Below are positions 6,619 through 14,022 of a stretch of DNA of 21,026 bases, piece by piece. Each line of letters opens with the position of its first letter. Position 1 is the first letter of the stretch. The position numbers were made by a program, and so were the translations under genes. Source of the DNA: a virus; IMG/VR virus record IMGVR_UViG_3300013100_000036, positions 1-21,026 of that record; one strand, 5' to 3'. The notes under the pieces were generated by a model. That model was not told the DNA's origin, made no database searches, and was given only the letters and a program-made list of their open reading frames with translations.

Positions 6619-6677
6619 ATGCTGCCGCCCGCGCCCGCGACTCAATAGCGCTGCCGCTTGTACCGCCCTGCCCTACA
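6619..6677 (-). promoter_or_regulatory. Late promoter PP (Ogr-type), leftward
   Basis: The dyad TGTA-N11-TACA (6659-6677) is shared with the divergent promoter of O. Going left, 31-40 nt past the dyad, comes GCGGCAGCAT, which includes a -10-like hexamer CAGCAT (6619-6624). The same layout is found before V and FI. P2 late promoters bind Ogr at a TGT-N12-ACA dyad centred near -55; here the gap is one base longer. With that geometry transcription starts at or next to the ATG of P. Confidence 0.65.
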
Positions 6678-6717
6678 GTCCTGCCTCATTGCCGCAACTC
6701 GCGCGCGTCACGACCAT
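6659..6717 (+). promoter_or_regulatory. Late promoter PO (Ogr-type), rightward
   Basis: This uses the same dyad as PP (6659-6677). The -10-like hexamer GACCAT (6712-6717) sits at the same offset as in the other three late promoters. The predicted start, about 6724, leaves a leader of about 57 nt before the ATG of O at 6781. It should drive the O-to-S head and lysis operon. Confidence 0.6.
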
Positions 6718-6780
6718 GCCCTTCATCGCAACGCACTGCTCACCCAACAGCAGGCGCCCCAAGCAATGAGGATTTCCGGC

Positions 6781-7611
6781 ATGAAGAAGTTTCGCAGCAA
6801 CTGGTTCCGCGTCGCCGTCGAGGGCGCTACCTCGGACAAGCGCATCATCAAACGTACCTGGCTGGAACAGGCTGCGAAGAACTTCAACCCGTCCACCTAC
6901 GGCGCCCGCATCTGGCTGGAGCATTACCGGAGCGTGATGCCGGACAGCCCATTCAAAGCCTACGGCGACGTGCTGGCTGTGAAGACCGAAGAAGTGGACA
7001 TCAACGGGCAGAAGAAACTGGCGCTGTTTGCCCAGGTTGAGCCGACGTCCGATCTGATCGCCATGAACAAGGCGAAGCAGAAGATTTACACCTCCATCGA
7101 AATCGACGACAGCTTTGCCGATACCGGCGAGGCGTACATCGTCGGACTCGCGGTAACCGACTCCCCGGCCAGCCTTGGCACCGATGTCCTGGCGTTCTCC
7201 GCGCAGAAGCCAGACGCCAATCCGTTCAAGGATCGCCACTACTCCGCAACCTCGATGTTCACCGAAGCGCTGGAAACCGAGCTGACCTTTGAAGAAATCG
7301 AGGACAAACCAAGCCTCGGCGCTCAGCTGTTCAGCAAGGTGCAAATCCTGCTCGGCGGCAAACAGGCCAAGGATGACGCCGAGTTCTCGCAGATCAGCCA
7401 AGCCGTCGAGGCCGTCGCCGAACACGTCAAGGACCTGCCCGACCAACTGACCGCCGAGAAGAAGTTCTCCGCAGGCCTAAGTACCCGACTGGATCAATTG
7501 AGCAAGGACTTCACCGAGTTGAAGGCCAAGCTCTCGAACACCCAAGACCACAACCAGAAGAAGCGCCCTCCGGTCACCGGTGGCGACAACCAGGTCATGA
7601 CCGACTGCTGA
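6781..7611 (+). CDS. O: Capsid scaffolding protein and protease (P2 gpO-like)
   Basis: I chose ATG 6781 rather than earlier in-frame starts because GAGGA lies 7-8 nt upstream. This start also puts the protease residues at the P2 positions: Asp19, His48 and Ser105 (P2 Asp19, His48, Ser107). The 276-residue product (P2 284) has an N-terminal serine protease (about 1-150, with KKFRSNWFRVAVEG, WLEHYRS and IYTSIEIDD). Its C-terminal scaffold half (about 200-260) is helical and coiled-coil-like. It guides shell assembly, then cleaves capsid, portal and itself. It is the first gene of the rightward late operon. Confidence 0.95.
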   Translation: MKKFRSNWFRVAVEGATSDKRIIKRTWLEQAAKNFNPSTYGARIWLEHYRSVMPDSPFKAYGDVLAVKTEEVDINGQKKLALFAQVEPTSDLIAMNKAKQKIYTSIEIDDSFADTGEAYIVGLAVTDSPASLGTDVLAFSAQKPDANPFKDRHYSATSMFTEALETELTFEEIEDKPSLGAQLFSKVQILLGGKQAKDDAEFSQISQAVEAVAEHVKDLPDQLTAEKKFSAGLSTRLDQLSKDFTELKAKLSNTQDHNQKKRPPVTGGDNQVMTDC

Positions 7612-7654
7612 CAGCCGGCCCACCCACAGCCCCGACCCACGAAGGACGATATTC

Positions 7655-8674
7655 ATGCGTAACGACACTCGCGAACACTTCAACGCTTACCTGAGCCAGT
7701 TGGCGCGCCTAAATGGCGTGTCCTCGACTGCCGCCACTTTCGCGGTCGATCCGACCGTCCAGCAAACGCTGGAAACCCGCATGCAGGAATCCAGCGAATT
7801 CCTCGGCCAGATCGGCATCATCGGCGTCGATGAGCTGCAAGGCGAAAAAGTCGGCCTTGGCGTCAGCAGCACCATCGCCGGCCGTACCGACACTACCGGC
7901 AACGGCGTCCGCCAACCTCGCGACGTGTCGTCGCTGGACAAGAAAGGCTACGAAGCCAAGCACACCGACTTCGACACCGCGATCCGCTACGCGCAGCTCG
8001 ACGCCTGGGCGAAGTTCCCGGACTTCCAGGCACGCCTGCGCGACGCGATCCTCAAACGCCAAGCCCTCGACCGCATCATGGTCGGCTTCAACGGCGTCAG
8101 CGCTGCCGCCACCACCGACCGACAGGCCAACCCCCTGTTGCAAGATGTCAACATCGGCTGGCTTCAGCAGTACCGCAACAACGCCTCGGCGCGCGTGCTC
8201 AAGGATGGCAAAACCGCCGGCAAAATCGTCATCGGCACCGGTGCAGAAGCGGACTACAACAACCTCGACGCGCTGGTGTACGACGCCATCGCCAACCTGA
8301 TCGATCCTTGGCACCGCAAGGACCCGGGCATCGTGGTCATCCTCGGCAGCAACCTGGTGCACGACAAATATTTCCCACTGATCAACAAGGAACAGCCGGC
8401 CACCGAGAAATTGGCAACCGACATGATCCTGTCGCAAAAGCGCATGGGCGGTAAGCAGCCAATCGAAGTGCCGTATGTGCCCGACGGCGCTGCACTGATC
8501 ACCACGCTGAGCAACCTGGCCATCTACTGGCAGATCGGTGGACGCCGTCGCTACGTGAAGGAAGCGCCGGAAAAGAACCGCATCGAGAACTACGAATCCA
8601 GCAACGATGCCTATGTCGTTGAGGATTACGGCCTCGGCTGCCTGGTCGAAAACATCGAGCTTGAAGGGGCATAA
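7655..8674 (+). CDS. N: Major capsid protein (P2 gpN-like)
   Basis: The 339-residue product has the P2-family capsid features: the opening MRNDTREHFNAYLSQLARLN, then QTLETRMQESSEFLGQI, and a C-terminal QIGGRRRYVKEAPEKNRIENY segment with VVEDYG. The ATG at 7655 follows GAAGGACG. It forms the HK97-fold icosahedral shell and is normally trimmed at the N-terminus by gpO. The gene sits directly after the scaffold/protease, as in P2 (357 aa there). Confidence 0.96.
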   Translation: MRNDTREHFNAYLSQLARLNGVSSTAATFAVDPTVQQTLETRMQESSEFLGQIGIIGVDELQGEKVGLGVSSTIAGRTDTTGNGVRQPRDVSSLDKKGYEAKHTDFDTAIRYAQLDAWAKFPDFQARLRDAILKRQALDRIMVGFNGVSAAATTDRQANPLLQDVNIGWLQQYRNNASARVLKDGKTAGKIVIGTGAEADYNNLDALVYDAIANLIDPWHRKDPGIVVILGSNLVHDKYFPLINKEQPATEKLATDMILSQKRMGGKQPIEVPYVPDGAALITTLSNLAIYWQIGGRRRYVKEAPEKNRIENYESSNDAYVVEDYGLGCLVENIELEGA

Positions 8675-8677
8675 GCC

Positions 8678-9379
8678 ATGGCCAGCAGCCTCGCCAAGCA
8701 GCATTTCCAGCGAGTCACTGCCGCCATTGAGGCGGCAGCGACCGAACCCACGCAAACCATGGCCGGCGCCACGGCCTACGAACATCAGCTCAACCAGTTG
8801 CTGCAAGATCGCCTGCGCCTGAAACAGGTGCAATCGAATCAGGGCAAGGCCGAACTCAAGCGTCAGCTGCTGCCCGAATACATCCCCTACGTGCAAGGCG
8901 TGCTGGACGCTGGCCAAGGTGCCCAAGACGAAGTGCTGACCACCATCATGGTTTGGCGCTTCGATGCCGGCGACTTCACCGGCGGCCTCGACATCGCGCA
9001 GTACGTGCTGCAACACAAGATGGTCATGCCGGACCGCTTCGCCCGCACGCTGGGCTGTCTGGTCGCCGAAGAAGTCGCGACCGCCGCGTTCAAGGCGCAG
9101 AAGGTCGGCGAGCCTTTCGACTTGGCCGTCCTGCACCGCACCGCCGAACTGACCGACGCCGAAGACATGCCCGACCAGGCACGCGCCAAGCTGTTCCTCG
9201 CCATGGGGCGCGCAACACTCGAAGGCATCACCGACGAAAAGCCCGGTCAACCTGGCCAAGTGCAAGCCGGCATCGACTTGCTGAAAAAAGCCATCGACCT
9301 GCACGACGCCTGCGGTGGCAAAAAGGATCTGGAGCGGGCCGAACGCCTGCTCAACAAACTTGCTGCCGCTGGCAGCTAA
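8678..9379 (+). CDS. M: Terminase small subunit/endonuclease (P2 gpM-like)
   Basis: The 233-residue product starts 3 bp after N stops. It shows the P2 gpM pattern (P2 247 aa): a basic N-terminal part with LLQDRLRLKQVQSNQGKAELKRQ, the central VLTTIMVWRFDAGDF, and a C-terminal helical DLLKKAIDLHDACGGKKDLERAERLL. gpM works with gpP at cos during packaging. The translational arrangement and order N-M-L fit P2. Family assignment is from this pattern plus position. Confidence 0.92.
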   Translation: MASSLAKQHFQRVTAAIEAAATEPTQTMAGATAYEHQLNQLLQDRLRLKQVQSNQGKAELKRQLLPEYIPYVQGVLDAGQGAQDEVLTTIMVWRFDAGDFTGGLDIAQYVLQHKMVMPDRFARTLGCLVAEEVATAAFKAQKVGEPFDLAVLHRTAELTDAEDMPDQARAKLFLAMGRATLEGITDEKPGQPGQVQAGIDLLKKAIDLHDACGGKKDLERAERLLNKLAAAGS

Positions 9380-9483
9380 CCGAGCGTCCCCACGCACCCC
9401 GCCGGCTCGGGGCGGATCGGCCAGGCCGCTCCTCCTGAACGTGAAGCCCCGACCACCGGCGACCTATAACAGAGCGCAGATTC

Positions 9484-9954
9484 ATGAGCGGATTCGTAGC
9501 GGGCGGCAGCGGTACTCCGGCCACCAGCGGCCACATCAACACCGACCCCTTCTGGCCATCGATCGACCTCGACGACGTGCGCGGCACTTTGCGCATCGAC
9601 TCCAGCGTCACAGCGATCCGTCTGGAAACCGCGACCATCGCCGCCGCCATCAGCGTGAACCGCGAGTTCGCCACATGGCGCCGCGCCAAACAGGCCGAAG
9701 GCTACGCCACCCTCGCGGACGTACCGGCCGAGCAGATCGAGGACAAATCTGAACTGATTCACCTCTACCAACGGGCGATCTATGCGGCGACCGGCGCCGA
9801 AATCTGCGAGCGCTACCGCTCCTTCGACAGCACCAACAGCGGCAACCAAAACGCCGAAGAACTGACCCCGAGCATCGACGAATTGCGCCGCGACCAACGT
9901 TGGGCCGTGCGCGACTTCCTCGGCCTCGGCCGCACCACCGTGGAGTTGATCTGA
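9484..9954 (+). CDS. L: Head completion/stabilisation protein (P2 gpL-like)
   Basis: The 156-residue product (P2 169) contains the typical DPFWPSIDLDDVRGTLRID block, close to the GDPWWPDIDL region of P2 gpL, and a helical C-terminus ending in RDFLGLGRTTVELI. It binds the filled head at the portal and prepares it for tail joining. A 104-bp gap after M holds no gene. The ATG at 9484 has only a weak AGAG upstream. Its stop overlaps the start of X by one base. Confidence 0.92.
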   Translation: MSGFVAGGSGTPATSGHINTDPFWPSIDLDDVRGTLRIDSSVTAIRLETATIAAAISVNREFATWRRAKQAEGYATLADVPAEQIEDKSELIHLYQRAIYAATGAEICERYRSFDSTNSGNQNAEELTPSIDELRRDQRWAVRDFLGLGRTTVELI

Positions 9955-10166
9955 TGGCCGTCAGCATCCGCGCCCAGCAGAACGACACCGTCGATGCTCT
10001 GTGCTGGCGTCACTACGGCCGCACCGCTGGCGTCACCGAAGCAGTACTCGAAGCCAACCCCGGACTTGCCGACCACGGCCCGACCTTGCCGCAAGGCCTT
10101 CTGGTGCAAATGCCCGAAGCCCAAGCCGCCGCCCCGCAACGGCAGATGGTGAACCTATGGGACTGA
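9954..10166 (+). CDS. X: Tail protein X (P2 gpX-like)
   Basis: The start ATG shares a base with the stop of L (TGATG). The 70-residue product (P2 67) has the gpX/LysM-like pattern QNDTVDALCWRHYGRT, then VLEANPGLADHGPTLPQGLLVQMP. Small proteins of this type are thought to bind peptidoglycan or help tail assembly. Earlier in-frame starts would run into L and are rejected. Confidence 0.93.
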   Translation: MAVSIRAQQNDTVDALCWRHYGRTAGVTEAVLEANPGLADHGPTLPQGLLVQMPEAQAAAPQRQMVNLWD

Positions 10167-10220
10167 ACCGCCCGCACCGCGCCCTTGAACCCAACCACTC
10201 TGGATCATGGAATGAAACGC

Positions 10221-10535
10221 ATGCCTGACCGTCCCGATACCTGGGCCTGGCTCGCCGCCTGGCTCGAACAGAACTGGCCCGCCATCTACTCCGGCCTGCT
10301 GGCCGTTGTCATTGCGAGCCTTCGAGTGATCTACGGCGGCGGCACCGTGCGCCGGATGGTGATCGAGGCTCCCCTTTGCGGCGCACTCGCTCTGTCCGCC
10401 AGTCATGGGCTGTCACTGCTGGGGATTCCAGCCTCGACTGCGCCGTTCTTCGGAGGCGTCATCGGGCTGCTCGGCGTTGAGGGCACTCGCGCGGCCGCCA
10501 AGAAGATTTTCAACCGCAAGGTAGAGCAACTATGA
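10221..10535 (+). CDS. Y: Holin (P2 gpY position; lambda-type holin family)
   Basis: The product of about 104 residues begins MPDRPDTWAW. It has up to three hydrophobic segments: about 23-40 (SGLLAVVIASLRVIY), about 54-70 (CGALALSASHGLSLLG) and about 76-90 (FFGGVIGLLGVEG). A basic C-terminus, KKIFNRKVEQL, follows. This fits the phage holin, lambda family. It would permeabilise the inner membrane to release the muramidase encoded next. The starts at 10185 and 10212 are also in frame. I prefer 10221 because GGAA sits 8 nt upstream; a dual start cannot be excluded. The stop overlaps the lysozyme ATG. Confidence 0.85.
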   Translation: MPDRPDTWAWLAAWLEQNWPAIYSGLLAVVIASLRVIYGGGTVRRMVIEAPLCGALALSASHGLSLLGIPASTAPFFGGVIGLLGVEGTRAAAKKIFNRKVEQL

Positions 10536-11374
10536 CCACACTTCGCCACGGTGACCGCTCGCAAGCGGTTCGCAATCTGCAAAAGAGCCTCAACCAACAC
10601 GGCGCAAAACTGGACGTCGATGGCGATTATGGCGATGCCACGGAGAACGCCGTGCGCGCCTATCAACTCAAGGTTGGTTTGGTAGCCGATGGCGTCGCCG
10701 GCAACAAGACACTCAGCGCGCTCACCGGCACCGACTGCCAGCAGTTGCTGAAGAATGCCGACCTAGTCAACGCCGCCGAACGCCTCGGCGTGCCGCTAGC
10801 CAGCGTCTACGCGGTCAATGAAGTTGAATCGAAAGGCAGTGGCTTTCTCGATAATGGCAAACCGGTGATCCTGTTCGAACGACACATCATGTATCGCCAA
10901 CTGGCGAAGGTTCGGCACGAAGGCGACGACCCCGCCGCGCTCAAACGCCACGCTGATCAGTTGGCCGCAACCAACCCGGCCATCATCAATCCGAAATCCG
11001 GCGGCTATGCCGGCGGTAGCGTCGAACACCAGCGCCTGGCGACCGCTCGCCTGATCGACGACACCGCCGCGCTGGAGTCCGCTTCGTGGGGCGCGTTCCA
11101 GATCATGGGCTTTCACTGGCAGCGCCTGGGTTACAGCAGCGTGCAAGACTTCGTCGCCGCCATGAATGCAGGCGAGTCGCAACAGTTCGACGCGTTCGTC
11201 CGTTTCATCGAGACCGACCCGGTGCTGCACAAGGCGCTGAAGGGCCGCAAATGGACCGAGTTCGCCAAGCTCTACAACGGACCGGATTACCAGCGAAACC
11301 TGTACGACATCAAACTCCAGCGCGCCTACGAACGGCACGATGACTGCGGTTGTGGGCAGGCGGTGGCAGCATGA
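10532..11374 (+). CDS. K: Endolysin, N-acetylmuramidase with peptidoglycan-binding domain
   Basis: The 280-residue product is modular. Residues about 5-65 form a peptidoglycan-binding domain of the PG_binding_1 type (LRHGDRSQAVRNLQKSL, DGDYGDATENAVRAYQ, DGVAGNKTLSAL). Residues about 85-270 form an N-acetylmuramidase (DUF3380-type) domain. The likely catalytic Glu is E99 in the AVNEVESKGSGF motif (E97 is also acidic), and SWGAFQIMG lies further on. There is no signal peptide, so it depends on the holin for export. P2 gpK is a smaller, different lysozyme, so this is a functional replacement at the same locus. The ATG overlaps the holin stop (ATGA). Confidence 0.93.
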   Translation: MTTLRHGDRSQAVRNLQKSLNQHGAKLDVDGDYGDATENAVRAYQLKVGLVADGVAGNKTLSALTGTDCQQLLKNADLVNAAERLGVPLASVYAVNEVESKGSGFLDNGKPVILFERHIMYRQLAKVRHEGDDPAALKRHADQLAATNPAIINPKSGGYAGGSVEHQRLATARLIDDTAALESASWGAFQIMGFHWQRLGYSSVQDFVAAMNAGESQQFDAFVRFIETDPVLHKALKGRKWTEFAKLYNGPDYQRNLYDIKLQRAYERHDDCGCGQAVAA

Positions 11375-11577
11375 TCGACTTCGACGCGGTGCAGCGGCTG
11401 AATGTCCAGGACGGTGATCTGCTGGTAGTGCCAGAGGACAGCGATCAGCAGGACATGGTGCAACTGCGCGACGCGCTCCGCATCCAGAACCCTCAGCGCA
11501 AAGTCATCATCATTCGTGGCCCTATCCAGCACATGGACATCGGCGACATGAATCAACTCGGCTGGTACAGGGCGTGA
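11371..11577 (+). CDS. Small hypothetical protein in lysis cassette, 68 aa
   Basis: The ATG at 11371 overlaps the endolysin stop (ATGA). The frame ends at TGA 11575-11577, overlapping the GTG of lysB. The 68-residue acidic protein (LNVQDGDLLVVPEDSDQQD, then KVIIIRGPIQHMDIGDMNQLGWYRA) has no membrane segment or signal peptide. I cannot name a family. The tight overlaps on both sides show that it is part of the lysis operon. Its role, perhaps timing of lysis, is unknown. Confidence 0.8.
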   Translation: MIDFDAVQRLNVQDGDLLVVPEDSDQQDMVQLRDALRIQNPQRKVIIIRGPIQHMDIGDMNQLGWYRA

Positions 11578-12017
11578 GCATCTTGCGGCAGGCCTTGCTC
11601 GGCGTTGCATTGCTTGCAGCGCTGGGGCTGCTTATCTGGAGTCAGGAGCTGCGCATCAGCGGGGCGCACAAGGACACCCGATTGGCCGAGCAAGACGCCA
11701 CCCGCGCCCGAGAACAAGCCGAGCGCAACCTCGCCAATGCCAACGCGTTGCGCGACACCCTGCAACAGGAACGCAACGCCCAGACCACCCTGCGCACGCA
11801 ACAGGATCAACTGCGCCAAGGCCTGGCAAAGCGCGAACTCACCATCGAGGCTCTGAAACGTGAAAATGCCGATCTACGCAATTGGGCTGCACAGCTTTTG
11901 CCTGATGCTGCTCGCCGGCTGCGCGAGCGCCCCGCCCTCACCGGCGCCGACGCTTATCATCAGTGGCTGTCCGGCCGTGGTGCCGTGCACGCTGCCGGCG
12001 ACCAGCCCGCGCAGTAA
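11574..12017 (+). CDS. lysB: LysB/Rz-like i-spanin
   Basis: The start is GTG 11574 (GTGA overlap with the gene before). The 147-residue protein has one N-terminal membrane segment (about 5-22, ALLGVALLAALGLLIW). A long charged coiled coil follows (about 30-105, rich in Glu, Arg and Gln, e.g. EQDATRAREQAERNLANA). This is the layout of an inner-membrane spanin (DUF2570/LysB). It would pair with the LysC lipoprotein to fuse inner and outer membranes in the last step of lysis. Its 3' half contains lysC in another frame. Confidence 0.88.
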   Translation: MSILRQALLGVALLAALGLLIWSQELRISGAHKDTRLAEQDATRAREQAERNLANANALRDTLQQERNAQTTLRTQQDQLRQGLAKRELTIEALKRENADLRNWAAQLLPDAARRLRERPALTGADAYHQWLSGRGAVHAAGDQPAQ

Positions 12018-12117
12018 CGGCGATGAGCTCACCGAGCAGGATCGCGTCGAGGCGGCGTGGGCAGACTGTGCGAGCCAGGTGGACATGGTTTACCAACACC
12101 AGCAGGCCCGACCATGA
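11860..12117 (+). CDS. lysC: LysC/Rz1-like o-spanin lipoprotein, nested in lysB
   Basis: The gene starts inside lysB in a different frame. I chose GTG 11860 because GAGG lies 9-10 nt upstream; ATG 11866 is the alternative. The 85-residue product has a lipoprotein signal with lipobox LAGC (Cys21 from the GTG start), then a proline-rich segment (ASAPPSPAP). It ends in a short helical domain (ELTEQDRVEAAWADC). This is the Rz1-type outer-membrane spanin. The embedded arrangement is classic for P2 and lambda spanin pairs. Its stop overlaps the start of R (ATGA). Confidence 0.88.
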   Translation: MKMPIYAIGLHSFCLMLLAGCASAPPSPAPTLIISGCPAVVPCTLPATSPRSNGDELTEQDRVEAAWADCASQVDMVYQHQQARP

Positions 12118-12590
12118 ACAAGCCCGACAGCCTGAAAGCGCACCTGCTCGCTACCGTGGCCGAACTCAAGCACAACCCCGACCGGCTGTTGATCTTCATC
12201 GACAACGGTAAGATCCGCTGCACGGCCGCGCAGACGCTGTCGTTCGAGTACAGCTTCGACCTGCAAGTCATCCTCACAGACTTCGCCGGCCACCCCGACA
12301 GCGTAATGCTGCCACTGCTCGGCTGGTTGAGCGTGCACCAGTCCGAACTGCTGGAGAACCTGAGCAAGGCCGCTGACGGCATTCAGTTCGAGGCTGACAT
12401 TCTCGACAATAGCAAAGTAGACATGAGCCTGACCCTTCCCCTGACCGAGCGCGTGGTGCTGGGCAAGGACGACCGGGGTAACACAACCATCCGCCATCCC
12501 GGTGAACCGCAACGAGCTGCAGATTTCCTCGATCCTAACTGGATACCTGGCGCCCAAGGCACCGGCAGCGAGTGGGTACTGCCGAAATGA
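12114..12590 (+). CDS. R: Tail completion protein (P2 gpR-like)
   Basis: The 158-residue product (P2 155) begins MNKPDSLKAHLLATVAELKHNPDRLLIFIDNG. It shows the gpR pattern, with FEYSFDLQVILTDFAGHPD and a C-terminal LDPNWIPG. gpR and gpS are needed to finish the tail and to join it to the head. Both ends overlap neighbours by ATGA, so R, S and lysC are coupled. Confidence 0.93.
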   Translation: MNKPDSLKAHLLATVAELKHNPDRLLIFIDNGKIRCTAAQTLSFEYSFDLQVILTDFAGHPDSVMLPLLGWLSVHQSELLENLSKAADGIQFEADILDNSKVDMSLTLPLTERVVLGKDDRGNTTIRHPGEPQRAADFLDPNWIPGAQGTGSEWVLPK

Positions 12591-13045
12591 CCAACCGGTT
12601 AGAGGCGCTGGAGGATTGGGCGGCGGGATTGCTCGGGCAGCTTGAGCCAGCATCGAGAAACAAGCTGGCCCGTAGTCTCGGCCAGGCATTACGACGCAGC
12701 CAGCAACAACGAATCATTGCCCAACAGAATCCGGACGGCAGCAAGTACGCGCCGCGCAAGCAACGCAACCTGCGTGGAAAACAGGGCCGATTGAAACGTA
12801 AGTTGAAGATGTTCCATAAACTGCGCACAGCCAGTTTCTTCAAGGTGCACGGTGATGGAAGCGCTGTAATCGCTGGTTTTTCAGGGCGAGTGGCCCGAAT
12901 TGCAAGGGTGCACCAGTATGGGTTGATGGATCGTGCCGAACGTGGTGCACCCGAGGTGCAATACATGAAACGGGAGCTGCTGGGTCTGACTGAGACTGAT
13001 CTTGAGTTGATTCGCGACTTGCTTCTGAAACACTTAATCCTTTAA
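12587..13045 (+). CDS. S: Tail completion/virion morphogenesis protein (P2 gpS-like)
   Basis: The 152-residue product (P2 150) has the basic gpS/virion-morphogenesis pattern: LARSLGQALRRSQQQRIIAQ, NPDGSKYAPRK, RVARIARVHQYG and a C-terminal LRDLLLKHL-type helix (LELIRDLLLKHLIL). The ATG at 12587 overlaps the stop of R. Normally V follows. Here the operon is interrupted 11 bp later by an oppositely oriented cargo gene, so S is the end of this transcription unit. Confidence 0.93.
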   Translation: MTNRLEALEDWAAGLLGQLEPASRNKLARSLGQALRRSQQQRIIAQQNPDGSKYAPRKQRNLRGKQGRLKRKLKMFHKLRTASFFKVHGDGSAVIAGFSGRVARIARVHQYGLMDRAERGAPEVQYMKRELLGLTETDLELIRDLLLKHLIL

Positions 13046-13056
13046 CAGTTAAGCAA

Positions 13057-13899
13057 TTATTTCCAGCGACCTACTGCCGTAATTTGAAAAGCGCCGGCAC
13101 CTGGTGCACAAGCTTTAAAGTCTTCATCCGCAAATTTAATTCGAAACCCGCTTCTGGTCGTCATGATAGCCGCATACTTCGCTGGGTAGAATTCCGGAGA
13201 CAGTACTTGTAAAGGAAGAGGCAGATTCTTCAAAAACTCAAAATACTTGAGGACCTCATCCTTCTTGCCATCAACTAAAAAATCAATACCTTCGACAATC
13301 TCTGTTTCCGTAAGAAAAAATAGATAATTCAACACTAAATAATTGGCGACTCGCCCTCCCTTGAGTGGCACGGGATAACGATGCACGGGTTGATCCCTTC
13401 TTTCGTTAACGATCAGTTTTTCACCATCCATGAACGCACAATTGAGGATCATCTGCTCAGCAGGCTCGAGAATCGAACATCCGGCCCATTCTTGCTTTAG
13501 CTCAAACTTTGCAAGCTCGGGGAACCGTTCACTGAGAAAAATATTTCTTTCTGAGTCGTATAAAAAATCCCCTAGACTAATCGCGCCTCTTAACGGGAGT
13601 TTATTTTTGAAACCCAGTTCGAGTAAGAAAGAAACAGATGCCACAAAATTGTTGACATTATAGACATCATCAACCGGACACGAAACTAAGACTATGGAGT
13701 CAAACAAAAACTGAGAAAAATCAAAATTCTTTCTTCCTTCATCATCGCCTAGTGCTCCATAGAAAGTTTTTACTTTTGCCTCATCTATAAAAGACGAGTA
13801 CTTCTCATGCAGGCTATCTATATTCCCAGCTTCCAACCGCGCGGAGAACCCCAGTACATCCAGAAACGCAATGAGCCGATTTTCAAGTTTAATGACCAC
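13057..13899 (-). CDS. Class III nucleotidyl-cyclase-like protein, cargo gene
   Basis: The start is GTG 13899 with a very strong Shine-Dalgarno (AGGAGGT at 13903-13909). The 280-residue protein opens with RLIAFLDVLGFSARLE (Asp14). It then has FLFDSIVLV (Asp67) and PLRGAISLGDF (Arg104-Gly105). These match, in order, the first metal-binding Asp and DxxGF strand, the second metal-binding Asp on the beta2-beta3 hairpin, and the RxGxxxG strand of class III adenylyl/guanylyl cyclase folds. Residues after about 200 are unassigned. There is no membrane segment or signal. It is clearly AT-rich against GC-rich neighbours and faces against the operon, so it is a moron. Cyclases of this fold include the cCMP/cUMP synthases of Pycsar defence, but no effector gene is adjacent. 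Activity is not shown; it could be a degenerate or non-cyclase homologue. Confidence 0.7.
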   Translation of the reverse strand: MVIKLENRLIAFLDVLGFSARLEAGNIDSLHEKYSSFIDEAKVKTFYGALGDDEGRKNFDFSQFLFDSIVLVSCPVDDVYNVNNFVASVSFLLELGFKNKLPLRGAISLGDFLYDSERNIFLSERFPELAKFELKQEWAGCSILEPAEQMILNCAFMDGEKLIVNERRDQPVHRYPVPLKGGRVANYLVLNYLFFLTETEIVEGIDFLVDGKKDEVLKYFEFLKNLPLPLQVLSPEFYPAKYAAIMTTRSGFRIKFADEDFKACAPGAGAFQITAVGRWK

Positions 13900-13956
13900 G
13901 TTACCTCCTAGAGAGCTTGGAATTCACATACCAGTATTCAAAACTCAACCTTTTCA

Positions 13957-14015
13957 TGTAGCTGGGGATACTACAACCCTTGCCACTTTCTCCGCACGCA
14001 TGCGGGCGCCACCAT
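13957..14015 (+). promoter_or_regulatory. Late promoter PV (Ogr-type)
   Basis: TGTA-N11-TACA (13957-13975) is followed, 31-40 nt later, by GCGCCACCAT with the -10-like hexamer CACCAT (14010-14015). The dyad centre is 57 bp from the ATG of V, exactly as for P. The predicted start site is at the ATG, so the V mRNA may be leaderless; there is no RBS before V. This promoter restarts transcription after the inserted cargo gene. Confidence 0.65.
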
Positions 14016-14022
14016 CGGCGCC

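Noticed and set aside
7709-9397. 562-codon minus-strand frame across N and M
   Set aside because: It spans two well-supported genes on the other strand and has no recognisable domain; an effect of high GC at third positions.
13057-13899. Complete Pycsar system
   Set aside because: No TIR, membrane or other cyclic-nucleotide effector gene lies beside the cyclase-like gene, so only an orphan cyclase-like gene is claimed.
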